Below, piece after piece: positions 45,543 to 56,907 of a stretch of DNA of 64,000 nt. The stretch's first letter is position 1. Each line of letters begins with the position of its first letter. A model generated the notes under the pieces. That model made no database searches and was not told the origin of the DNA. It saw only the letters and a program-made list of their open reading frames with translations. Origin of the DNA: Bisporella sp. PMI_857 (taxonomy: Eukaryota > Ascomycota > Leotiomycetes > Helotiales > Helotiaceae). The DNA is taken from assembly GCA_021307315.1 (NCBI GenBank), contig JAJSPD010000024.1, positions 1-64,000 on the forward strand. The letters run 5' to 3'. The translations under genes and the position numbers were made by a program.

Positions 45543-47717
45543 ATGGCTCCGGTTCCCAGGTCTGCAAGCTTCATCCGATCTCTTTTTTCTCTTCCATCTA
45601 CCTCAATGGCATCGTACAGCACTTTTTCATCAGCAAGCTCTGATTTATCTACTCCCCGTTCCTCATCCCCCACGTCCACGACAAGTAGGTCGTCTGCAAC
45701 GACTGTCAGCAAACGAATGTCTCTCTCCTCCCGCCGAATCTCTGCACCCTTCAATCCAATGGCTTCCGTCGACATAGACGCTATTGAGGCCGCCATGAAG
45801 GCAACCGCCCTGGACGGACTTCGGGGATATTCCCAAGATCATTATGGCACAGTCAGACAATATCGGGAGACGGACTATGTCTCCAAGAACAATGCAGGCG
45901 GCTACCAGGTATTGAGAGAACCTGCATGGAACAAAGGTATATATCCTCCGCTACAATTATACTGGACTAGGCTAACATGTACAGGAACATCATTCAGCCC
46001 TGACGAACGAGTATCGAAGAACCTCAGCGGACTTATTCCACACGTTATGGAAAACATGGAGACACAATGTGCCCGAGCTATGAAGATGATAAATACTAGG
46101 AGCACCAACATCGACAAATACCTATATCTGTCTAGTCTTAAGGCTTCAAATACGGATCTATTCTACCGCCTCTTAATCGATCATGTCGCCCAATTGATGC
46201 CATTAGTCTACACGCCAACCATTGGTGATGTCTGCCTTCAGTACTCCACCCTTTACACCAGACCCGAAGCTCTATATATCTCCATCAAGCAGAGGAAGTC
46301 CATCGCTACCATTCTTAGGAATTGGCCATACCCAAATCCCTCGATCTGTGTAGTTACAGATGGCTCTCGCATTCTTGGACTTGGTGATCTTGGTGTAAAT
46401 GGTGTTGGTATTTCGGTGAGTCATTTTTGCTCTCCTATCATAAAGATTGCTAATGGGATAAATCAGATTGGAAAATTAGCGTTGTACACTGGTGCAGCCG
46501 GTATTCACCCTGAAAATACCCTTCCTATCGTTCTTGACTGTGGAACCGCCAATGAAGATAATCTTCGTGATCCATTATATCTTGGTCTCCGTGCCAAGAG
46601 GCCATCTATAGAAGTTCAACGCGAATTCATGGATGAGTTCATGACGGCCGTGAAGGAGGTCTACCCTGATATGCTTGTCCAGTTTGAGGATTTCGAAACT
46701 GAGAAGGCTTTTGAATATCTTGAGAGGTACAAGAAGGAGAAGTGCTTCAATGATGATATTCAAGGTACTGGGGCTGTCGTCTTGGCTGGGTAAGCTTGGT
46801 TCAAGTCCGGTTCTCAATGCTTTGCTAACTTTTATACTAGATATATTGGTGCTGTCAACCTTTCTGGCGTGCCAATGGAGGACCAGAGGCTAGTTTTCAT
46901 GGGGGCTGGCTCTGCTGGAGTTGGTGTTGCTAAACAAGTTATGGAATATTATACTCGTCGTGGTCTTTCCGAGAAGGAAGCCCGTGATAAGTTCTACCTC
47001 GTCGACACAAAGGGACTTGTGACAAAGGACCGTGGAGACAGACTCGCTGAGCACAAGAAAATTTTCGCTCGAAGCGACAACAATGGTCACCAATTCCGCA
47101 CACTCGAAGAAGTCATTGAGTATGTCAAACCGACCGCCTTGATTGGTTTGACCGCGACCTTTGGAGTCTTCACGGAAGGCGTTGTACGCTCATTAAAAGC
47201 ATCGGTCGACTATGGCGGACTCGGTCGACGACCTATCCTCTTCCCTTTGAGCAACCCATTGACGAAAGCCGAATGTACCTTTGAGCAAGCGATCACCTGG
47301 ACAGAGGGTACTGCCATCTTCGCTTCAGGATCTCCTTTCTCAGCGTTTACCATGAAGAGTCACGACATGGTCACCACTTACTATCCTAATCAAGGAAATA
47401 ATGTGTATGTTTTCCCAGGTTTGGGTCTTGGCGCCATACTCGCCAAAGCATCCCGTGTTACAGACCTTATGGTCTACACAGCCGCTGAAGCCTTATCTCG
47501 CAGTCTCAATGCAGAAGAGATCCGTATGGGCTTGATTTATCCCAAGATTGAGCGAGTACGTGACGCGAGTGTTATTGTGGCTCGTGAGGTCATGAAGGCT
47601 GCAAGACGCGACGGTGTAAGCACTTTGCCTGAGGAGACGTGGATTGAGTGGGAAGAGTGGGGCGATGTCGCCCTCACTGCGTGGATCAAGAAACAGGTCT
47701 ATGACCCAAGATTTTAG
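45543..47717 (+). CDS. Malic enzyme, probably mitochondrial NAD-type
   Basis: Oxidative decarboxylation of malate to pyruvate. Exons 45543-45936, 45985-46415, 46467-46789 and 46841-47717 give 674 residues. Motifs: EPAWNKGTSFSPDER, QLMPLVYTPTIGDVCLQYS with the catalytic Tyr, GDLGVNGVGISIGKLALYT, CFNDDIQGTGAVVLAGYIG and the dinucleotide fold FMGAGSAGVGVA. The first 65 residues are Ser/Thr/Arg-rich with almost no acidic residues, which fits a mitochondrial presequence; later ATGs could give a cytosolic form. Introns 1 and 2 (48 and 51 bp) are multiples of three and lack stops, so only comparison with the family shows them to be introns. NAD versus NADP preference is not settled from sequence. 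It is not obviously linked to the neighbouring cluster. Confidence 0.95.
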
Positions 47718-49593
47718 ACAGATGTAAGGATTAAAAGGATGGCACACAAAAGGATACCTTCGCTCTGCGAACTAAGATATTAATATTTGGCGTTGGGATG
47801 GATGGGATGGATGATATCCTTTAGAATGAAACGCTCTTGGGCGTGGGTGGGTTATGGATTATTGACCCAATTAGTGAAAATAAAAGTACCGGTTCCTCCT
47901 GAATCAGCCTGCTATAATGCATTTTCATCGCCACACAATAATGACTAAAGGTGGGTCTTTAACCTCACTGTCGTGCCTAATCAAGTGGGCCATTGAGCAA
48001 CGGGCTTTTTACACCACAACGCGTAAAAATGGCTTAGCACATAGCCACGTCGAGTAATACCAGAGCGTAGGAATAGCTAATCTCATGTGCGAAATCAGTA
48101 CCACGCCTATAATACAAACGCTTTTCATTTTATTATGCGAACGACCAAAACCTCTACCGTCACGCGAGCACCTCTGTAAACCCGATAAAACACATTATTT
48201 TATTAACTAGGAGATCAAGCTAAGGGACAAAACTATTTGTGCGTGTAAAGGTTGGGTAGTGGTAGGTGTCGGGATGTTACGTGAGCATGCGACAGAGCTA
48301 CAGTTAGGTAGCTGAGTCTTGTAGCATCAAGGGCAGCCGCTAGATTATTGATTGCTATTGAAGCAAAGGCAGCGAAGAATTTCAAGAATGATTCCCGGCT
48401 GCTTGAACACTTTTCAAGGGTAGTAGACATGATAAATGATTGACCCAGAAATTCTGAATAATTGAATCTGAGATAGCATTTGATTCCGTGCTTAGTTTTT
48501 TTTTCCTCCCAAATATCGAGTAAAGGGGTCATAAAAATATTTGATCGTGAGGGCTAATGACCTGGGTTAATGCCGACCAAGATAGCGGTCAATCCTGGAG
48601 TCCTGACTGGTTTGTACAGCAAATCGGTTACAATACTTGACCCTACTCAGCAGTTTGTGACAAATTCTCTGCAAACTCATCGCAGCACCGAATCACAACA
48701 GAAAATGGATTACAGACCCACTTTTACAGCTGCATGAAGTGATCAACATCGATATCAGTCTTGATAATTCATCCATGATTCAATTAAATATTTAGATCTT
48801 CTTAACAAACCTTGGCGGGAAAATCATCTGTCGAAGCAGCACCAATGAAGATAAACCGCTCCTACTGATCAAGATTCTACTTCGTGAATGCAGATGGACC
48901 CACTTGCAACATTCTCTATGACAGGTGAGAAGAATATATATACTTTCTACAAGCTACCATGCTTCTCTCCGCACGTTCTTTCTCTTCCCAAACTTTCTTT
49001 TTTGCGCAGCCTATGGATTCTTGGCCTCCGCTGCGCAAACAGCTTACGACTATCTACGAAAACTTCTGCGAAGGGTTCGTGGCCTTTCCTGTCAAGCCGA
49101 TGTCAATCCCGTAAGGTGAGAAGCCGCACTTAATCAAGGGAAAAAGTATATACGGCAGTTGGCCGGTAGGTATATCACGTGATCATAGACTGGAAGAGAA
49201 GGAGGCAAGAGGCAAGAGGCAAGGCCAAGACAAGGAGATAAGACCGACTCTGATTTTTGCGACGTGCAACAAAAAAAATCTGGAACTGGCATCAAAGAGC
49301 GTTGATTGGATGAATGGCGGATATTTCTGCCGCCAAGACATAATACCGCTTGCCACAAACATGTCTCTGAGCAGCCGCCTAAGTGTCAGCCTATCAGATG
49401 ATTGAAGAATGAAGAAGCTTCAGGCAACCACTTCTGTACCAAATGACTGAACAGGCAGACGAGATAGTGAAGTATCGCCAAACGCTTTGAAGGGAACCAC
49501 CGCCATTTCATCAATGAGGGATCCTTAGCCATTTCTGTTACTTCTCCGTTTAATCTTTTCCCCAATTTGTTCCGCGTTGATTTGAGACCAACA
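47718..49593. other. 1.9-kb intergenic, no gene recognised
   Basis: Nothing convincing in either strand. A short tandem repeat (AGGCAAG)3 lies at 49,203-49,223. Confidence 0.5.
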
Positions 49594-52500
49594 ATGGAGT
49601 CTCTCTTCAACATCCAGCTACCCTTTCAGCGGCGTCTGACCAAGATGTATACCGATACCAAGATCTCATACGACTTTGTGAAAGAACCTGTCAAGAGCTC
49701 GGAAGATCCCGAGCTTCTGTTGCTGCACCGGAAGTTGAGAATCCAAAAAGATCGACTGGTGTCTTGGGGCCTGGAATGGAGTGATCCAAGCCAGTCACCT
49801 GACATCGACGAATCGATTCAGAGAGCTGGGCTTTCGGAGCTGGTGGGAAGCGTGATGAGTACGATTAAAGAGATTCTGGCGGAGGCGGAACCCTTATGGC
49901 AGGCGAGCACCAGAAGAGGGCTAGATGAGAGGCTGTCAAGTGGCGCTGGGGAGAAGAGCGTTGACAGGAAACAGAGCTTGATCATCTGGGATAAGTCGAG
50001 ATTTGAGGATTTGGTGAGAGATTTAACGATGTCAATTGATACTCTTTATGATCTGTCCAGGACGAGGCAGACATCCAGGAACATTACTGCCATAAAGGAG
50101 TCTGAAGCTGTTACGACGAGCTCAATAACGCCTAAATCTCCGTTGTCGGAAGAGAGGCAATTCGAGTCCACAAGAATGCAGGCTCCTCAGCAAATCGACC
50201 CGAAGTCCATCATTTGGCCGCGCGACTTCAGAAATATCCAATCCGGTATGTTACAGCCAGCGAAATCCCCTAGGCAAGTCGTCTTTATGCGTCGCCCGAT
50301 GGGGTACCAGTCTTCCCCAACTGTGCCGGTTCTTCTTGAGCATGCTCCTTATGATCCTATTTATTCTATCACGGGCATCACGCCCTCGATGGCAAGGTTT
50401 GAGAAGCTGTCTACAGCGCTCTCGCAAGCATTTGTCACGTCGGGAAGAGTGGTTTCATGTCTTTTGCGCTTGATAGGATATTTTGAGGAGCCGGATCATT
50501 CCCGATTCTGCCTTCTATATGCGTTACCGCAGCACTTTGGACCTATCGATGTTCTCTCTCCAAGGATACCTACGATTACCATCTTGTCGGATCTACTATA
50601 CAGCAGGAACTACGAGCCTAGCCTGGAGGTCAAGTATAGATTGGCTCATAATGTTGCCACGGCCGTCTTCGATCTGCACTCAAAAGGTTGTGTTCACGGA
50701 AATGTCATCTCGTCCAACGTTCTATTCATCGAAAACCAACCTCAGAGCCGAATCGATCTCAGCCAAGTTAACATGCGCGAATCTTTCCTCACATCATTCG
50801 ACCTCTTTTCTGATAACGCTACAGATAGTTCTGAACCACAAACAGGTCTTCTGCATAGGCATCTCTTGGATCCTCGAACTACGCGATACACACGACTCAC
50901 TTCTGAAAGCAAGTCATTGGACCTATACAGCCTGGCTATGCTTCTACTGGAAATTGGTCTATGGACCGCATTACCAGATATCTTCTCAAACACTTCTGTT
51001 ATCCCAGAAAACCCAATCAGTGTATTCAAAAAGCTCGCTGCTCGATGTGGGAGTCTCTATGTCAAGGCCGTTCAGTCATGCTGGCATGCGCCTGAAGATG
51101 AGCTATCTCAAAAAGCGCGGCCTGATGTTATGCACCAAAAAGTCTTTTGCAAAGTGTCAAAGGCTCTCGATGCCTGCTGTGCAATCGATGAAGTTTCTGA
51201 TACGGAGAGTGAAGATTCGTCTCTTGCTCCATCAAGTCCTACATTAGTCGCAACCGCATTTACCCCAGCTTCATCCATGCCTTTAGCAAGAGCACCTCCC
51301 AAGCCTGTGGCTCCACTTCGCTCCTACAACTCCAATCCCATCACCGAAAAGCGCATTGATTGGTCAGAAAAAATATCCCCACCAAAAACCACCACTTCCT
51401 TCCCGGATAAGATCAATTGGGGAGAGAAACCACCATCCAAAGCACACAGTATGTATTATATCGCTGTTTTCATTCTCTATTCTAATTGTGTACAGCTCCC
51501 ATCCAACAACTGCCGAAACAAAAATCTAAACTTCGAACATACCCCGCTATCAGAATCAGTCAGGAACATTTGGACTTCTGGCATACGGGGCTAATGCCGC
51601 ATATCAACCATGTCCTTCGAGGATTCTACAAAAAATATCCAGAATCTGTTGAGATAAGTCTGGAGAGCATAGGCGAATCATCTTCGACTACCAAACCCAC
51701 GATCCTTGTTATCTGCACTAGTGTACAGAAGGTTCGGAGTATACTCAAAAAGTCATTGGTATACGATAAGTCCCAGTTTGGATTAAAAGTATGTCGGGGA
51801 AAGGTCGTTCGCTCTCGGAAGCAAGGGGCCAGACGATCCATGGCGAACAACTTGATCAAGAAGCCGGCAAATTCCGACCACCAAGAACGCCCGTCCAATG
51901 GTGCATCCATAGGTGCATATGTCAACTCACGTCATCTCCCTCCGGTATCTTTCGGAGGCATGATTCTCGTAGATGACAAGCCATATGGGATGACTGTCCA
52001 CCATATGCTGGATGACCCCTCCTCGGATTCGGAGTCAGACACTGGGCCCGAGGTGCGCGAACCAATACTCCGATCCAGCTCACACTATTACGACATGCCC
52101 GATCTTACACATTCTGAGTCATCCGTGTATAGTAGTGGTGACGAGGAGTTCATGTATGAACTTTCGGATTATGAATCCGATTTCTCAACAAACAGTGCGT
52201 CTGATGCCGAAGATGAAGATGAGGAGGAAGATGAAGAAGAGAATAACAGTGATGACGAGCTGGAGCCAGGAGATATCAAAGGCATCCCTCAAGGATGCGG
52301 AGACTCATATACTATTACGCAACCAGCTATGGATGATGTCGATGAAGATTTCTATCCTGACGAGGAGACACGTGATGAAGACCATCTCGACTCTTTCACA
52401 TTAGGCGAGGTATACGCTTCATCAGGCATCCGTCGACGCAGGACCGAGGATGGAAATGTGCATGAGATTGATTGGGCGCTCTTCTCCTTCGAACCTTCTC

Positions 52501-53162
52501 GCTGCCCAGATTTCAACCGGCCTACATCAAGCCGAAGATTCTGTGGCGCGGAAAAGTATCCGCTGAACGTTGCTCCGACTGATTCACTATCAGACCTAGA
52601 AGTTCACTGCATGGCTCGCACCTCTGGTCTACAATCTGGCCGTATTCTTCCAGCTATTGTTAGCGTCAAGATCTACGGTCGCCAAACACCATCCTCTTCC
52701 TATGCGGTAGCTGGAAAGCTCGGCGTGCCAGGCGACAGTGGCGCCTGGGTTGTGGGTAATGAGGATGGCAGGGCAGCCGGTCATGTTCTGGCCTGGAGCG
52801 AAAGAAAACGTATTGCTTATATATGTCCCATGGACGTTCTACTCCGTGATATTGGGGAGACGCTGAATGCTACCACTGTTGGATTCCCAGGAGGCAAAGT
52901 TGTCTATACATCAGAAGCGTCATCAGAGAAGAGAGAGGAGGCTACATCGCCAGGTGAAAAGGAAATTACTGACCTACTAAGCAATTTGAAATTGCCACCT
53001 ACACCAGAAGAAATTGATGGTTTTGAACCGGAAGAAGAGAGCGGATGGAGAAGTCCCAATGAGGATCCAACTCGCTTAGATCAAACTTTAAGCGTCAAGA
53101 CAAAAGGCGAGGTGAGCTTCGTGGCTGTCAAAGAGAAGGGCACTGGATTGCTGTGCATATAA
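49594..53162 (+). CDS. HeLo-like + pseudokinase + trypsin-like protease-like fusion protein
   Basis: Exon 1 49594-51448 and exon 2 51496-53162 join in frame (47-bp intron, ...[13 protein letters not shown]) to 1173 residues. Residues 1-160 are helical and resemble HeLo-type domains ([33 protein letters not shown]). Residues about 250-530 are kinase-like: [20 protein letters not shown] (HGN at 368-370 instead of HRD), a degenerate DFG (SFDLFSDN) and [16 protein letters not shown]; this should be a pseudokinase. Residues about 740-1090 resemble a trypsin-like protease, with candidate triad TVHHML (His787/788), EIDWALFSF (Asp944) and [10 protein letters not shown] (Ser1033). Between His and Asp is a strongly acidic insert. 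HeLo domains act at membranes in fungal programmed cell death. I infer a non-self recognition or cell-death factor. HeLo assignment is the least certain part. Confidence 0.8.
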
Positions 53163-54174
53163 GCTGAAAGTTTATTAGTAGCGTTGAAATTGGTTCGTGG
53201 AAGCCGATACTGAATACTTGAATATCCATTTCCATTTATCAATAGTTTGAATATTAAGATTTATAACTCTTACGAAAAATTTATTCACAACAGCTTCCCC
53301 TTTTTCCTTTTGATATCCTCGCAATCGGCTTAGCTTGGAAGAATAGAGACCATACGTCCGCCACTCGCCCGATACACATACCGTGACAGCTACCCTTCAT
53401 CACCACGAGACTCAGCACAATGTTATTGTTTGAATTATTAGAGCATCTTTGATGGTAAGAAGTATACCAAGCTGATACTCGAAGGGTGTCTGACCTTCGT
53501 TAGTTGAGCGCTCGTGGTTATCAATGGACATTGTGTAAGCGATCCTCCTAAGGCATTTCGATATAGAAGAGCGGCGACCGAATGGGCATTCAATATAACT
53601 GTGTTTCTGAAAGTATACAAGTGCATTTTGAATGCTTTTCCATATTTGCCCAGCATATCGCCATCGCTATAGCCGCATGACTTCGCGGCTTTGTACGATG
53701 AATTGAAATCCGCGGCGAGCTCAGTTTGATTCATCCTTTCGGCGGTCATCCTGTAATACCGGATTTTGGTTCCCCGAGATAGGTTCATTTGGTTAACCTG
53801 GGCTTGTTTTTCGCAGTAACTGGCGCAAGAATAAGTACTGAGCACTTGTTTGCTGCCTTGCACCTTTTGACCTCTCTCTTGCGAGTACCAGAACTATTTC
53901 GATATAGTGTGGGATTAGACATTCCTGAACAATTATGGCTCTACCCTGTAAACCTGCATTCACTAATTTCCTGTTGAGGGATCACATGATCCACTTTTGT
54001 ACCGGGACCAACATGGTCTTACGTATACCTATCCCACTCTCTAGGAACTACTATCTTATATGAAATAACTAGGGAATCAACGTCATTGTAGTATTATTAT
54101 CCCATCCGTCTCACAGATCAAAAACAGACAAACAAAAACAACCTTATCAACACACTCCAAAGTCGTTTTTCCAG
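53163..54174. other. 1-kb intergenic, no gene recognised
   Basis: No supported gene. Short reading frames on the - strand (about 53,440-53,860) have no family resemblance. Confidence 0.5.
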
Positions 54175-55095
54175 ATGTTCACCCACCTTCCCCTCGAAAT
54201 CCGTCTCCTTATCTGGGAAACCATCCTCCACCAACCCCGTATCGTATACATAAACATGCGCTACCTCCCCGACGACCCAGCCGCCTTTTGCGGGAGCAGC
54301 GATGAAGGGCCGGAATTCGAATGCCTTTGCTCGACACCCGTCCCCGTGCTGCTCCACCTCTGCAGTGAAACACGCGCCATCGCTCTCGCGCACTACGAGC
54401 TCACTTTCGGCCGCGCCAACGCTCCCGCCTTGATGCCCCGAACAGTGCATAAGCATTGGTTCGGCATCAACGGCGTACCGTTCGAAACGGTGATCGAGAG
54501 CAACGAAGCCGAGGTGGCGAGGTATGCGCCGAAGATTTATTTCAATTTCGCGTGCGACACCGTAGTTTTTGGCCGGACGTTGTTGCCTCGGGGGGAGGCA
54601 CCCGGCCAGCGCGGGAGGATCATGGCTTGTTTTCCGTACGGAAAACATTTCGACTTTAGGCAGCTGCAGAGGATCGAGCGCTTGGGGTTGAGTATAAGTA
54701 CGGGCTCGGACCTGGATTCCATGTGGAGTATGGTTTTCTATTTGAATCGACATGCGGGGTTAGGGAGCTTTCAGAGGCTGAAGAAGCTGTATCTGTGTCT
54801 GGAAGGTGATGATGTGGATCCGGGGCAGGGAATGGAGCTCGTTGACTTGAGAGAGAACATGAAGGAGGAAGAAGGTGATGGGGCCAGGGCACGGGAGTTT
54901 GTTGGTAGATGGGGAACTGCACTTAAGGGATTGGGTGTTGTAGTCAATGGTGAGGGTATGGAGGGGTTGAGAACTATCTGCGAGAACGGCTTGAAAAAGC
55001 GACATCAGTTGAGAGATTTGCTGTTGAAGAACGGGGCAAGTCCAGACGAGGTGCTGAAATGCGTTTTGGTGAGAAACATCGGCGTGGTTAATTAA
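54175..55095 (+). CDS. 2EXR-domain fungal protein
   Basis: Intronless frame of 306 residues. It opens with FTHLPLEIRLLIWETILHQPRIVYI, the signature of the fungal 2EXR family (F-box-like LPxEIRxxIW...PRxV). The family is restricted to fungi, strongly expanded, and has no established biochemical function. The middle part (YAPKIYFNFACDTVVFGRTL) also fits. The C-terminal third is charged and less conserved. The first two thirds are rich in G+C compared with the flanks. No functional link to neighbours is seen. Confidence 0.85.
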   Translation: MFTHLPLEIRLLIWETILHQPRIVYINMRYLPDDPAAFCGSSDEGPEFECLCSTPVPVLLHLCSETRAIALAHYELTFGRANAPALMPRTVHKHWFGINGVPFETVIESNEAEVARYAPKIYFNFACDTVVFGRTLLPRGEAPGQRGRIMACFPYGKHFDFRQLQRIERLGLSISTGSDLDSMWSMVFYLNRHAGLGSFQRLKKLYLCLEGDDVDPGQGMELVDLRENMKEEEGDGARAREFVGRWGTALKGLGVVVNGEGMEGLRTICENGLKKRHQLRDLLLKNGASPDEVLKCVLVRNIGVVN

Positions 55096-56157
55096 GAGTT
55101 AGCAAGTGGAAGGTAGGCGAACTGCCAATGCTAAAAGGCAAGGTACTCTATGAGCGTGGTAGATTTGCAGCACCGAAATCACATTAAGAATAGAAGCACA
55201 TAAACAAATAAATATACTATAAAGCAAATTGTGCTACTGAGCAGCCTTTGGAGCCAATGCTATGCTTTGTAATTAAAGATTTTTTAGCATCTTATAGGAC
55301 AGTTAGCTATTTGGACTTTATTTCGGAGTGATAAACAAATGAGCCACAAGCATTCATGTCTAAAAATAAAGAGTCACAGACTAGCGCCATATCTGCGTCA
55401 GGAAAATGAAGTAGTGGCTGGCTAATACTGACCCGAAGTATTCTTCAAGACCAATTTTACACACGCAAAAGAGACCGAAGGTTCTGCTCCAATCAGTTGA
55501 CTGTCGAAGGCAGGATCTTGGAAACAACTCACATGTAGGCGCTGCGATATCTGATCTTCCGACTCCATATCTCGACTCAATGCTAGGTCTGCCAACTCCA
55601 ACTTTTTGCTCTCTTTATCTCGAATTTGCTGCGCCATCTTTAGTTTCTAGACGTAAATTTCTTCCACAATGCGCATACCTCTTCAACTGTGTTCTCGGTA
55701 ATATACCCAATTACCGTTACAGCATTCTCTTACGTTAGCCGCAGTGCACGTCCAATCGCTTGGAATTCTATGGATGGGTTCCACTGTGGCTCTAGTATGT
55801 GTGCTTTGGTGGCGATCGTAAGATTGAGACTGTAAGTTCTCATTAGTGGTTACCACTAAAAATGAAAAGGCTTCTTACCCAACGGCGCCTGTGCCGGTTG
55901 TCATAAGTATGGTGTTTATCCTGGGATCAGTATGAAATTTCGTGACTAGTGAAGCTCGTGCAGATCCGGAAACGTTTCCATCGATGCGTATGAATGTCAA
56001 ATTTTTGACCGTAGGAGGGGCTCTACGAGATCGAGTGTTGTTTTCCAGAAGGGGAAGACAATGCTATGAATCTTTTAGAGGCGTACTTGCGTAGAAGGAT
56101 ACAGGCGGAGAGCGTACCTCTTCACCCGCGGCCCATCAACTTTAAGATTTCTCACGA
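55096..56157. other. Intergenic, possibly eroded 5' part of the WD40 pseudogene
   Basis: No intact gene. A frame on the - strand (55,422-55,637, 71 residues) is open but unrecognised. The right half may contain the decayed start of the WD40 gene, but I cannot recognise repeats there. Confidence 0.35.
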
Positions 56158-56907
56158 GTGCGAGTAGTTTTGTTGAACGTCCACATTTTGTATTTGCAGA
56201 ACTTGGCAGCAAGAGATCGTGACTTGTGCGGCGATTATACTGGTGGCAGCCTTCGTATGCTCAAAACTGAACACCAATTAACATCAGAATCAGCATCAAT
56301 ATCACCAGATTCCAGATTCGTACTTGCTGGCGGCTTCGAAAATTGCGTCTGTGTCTGGGGAGTTGCTACGGGTCAATATATTGCTACTCTCAAAGGCCAC
56401 ACTAAAGATGTGTATTCGACAAGCAGTGTGACAAAATACCCACGAGTTGTCACGGCAAGTCTTGACAATGCTGTTATAATTGGGACGTTTCAAGTATTAG
56501 CAGACGGAATGAAAAGAACCACGGTCCTCTTCGAGATCCTGTGGAGGTTATTGGTCCTCTGAAAATACTTCTGGGGCACTCGGTGAGCAATTTCGTGACT
56601 TCGCGAGATACAATCGCTTATGCATGTATAGGGCTTTGGGTTGTGCGTAACAACAAGGCTTGACGATTGGTGGATCCTCTCAGGATCTAAAGATTGCTGT
56701 GTTCGCGTCTGGGATTAGACAGGCAATTGCTGTACTGTTTTGAAAGGCCACAGAAACAGCGTTATTCGCATAGCAGCAGATCCCACAGGTAGAGCCTTTG
56801 CAACAGCCTCAGGGGATATGAAGATGAGACTATGGCGTTATAAGGAAATAGACAAGGCCACAGTGACAAGAGCTAGACGATCAGATGTACATTCTCTGTT
56901 GACGTAA
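56158..56907 (+). pseudogene. TUP1/RCO1-like WD40 corepressor remnant
   Basis: Several blades of a WD40 propeller can be read: SPDSRFVLAGGFENCVCVWG, GQYIATLKGHTKDVYS and RVVTASLDNAV in one frame; then, after a frameshift near 56,500, PLKILLGHS; then, after a possible intron (56,583-56,629), DDWWILSGSKDCCVRVWD; a TAG stop; and VLKGHRNSVIRIAADPTGRA with ASGDMKMRLWRYKE. The order and wording match the C-terminal repeats of fungal TUP1/RCO1 (SGSKDRGVQFWD...GHKNSVISV...GSGDM..RIWRY pattern), a general corepressor. With at least one frameshift, one in-frame stop and no recognisable N-terminal tetramerisation domain, it is a broken paralogue. It borders an AT-rich island. Confidence 0.7.

Noticed and set aside
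54118..54753. 211-codon minus frame opposite the 2EXR gene
   Set aside because: Same explanation: antisense of a G+C-rich coding region; the + strand has the 2EXR signature.
55422..55637. 71-codon minus frame upstream of the WD40 pseudogene
   Set aside because: Could be a small gene, but no homology, intron or conserved context supports it.
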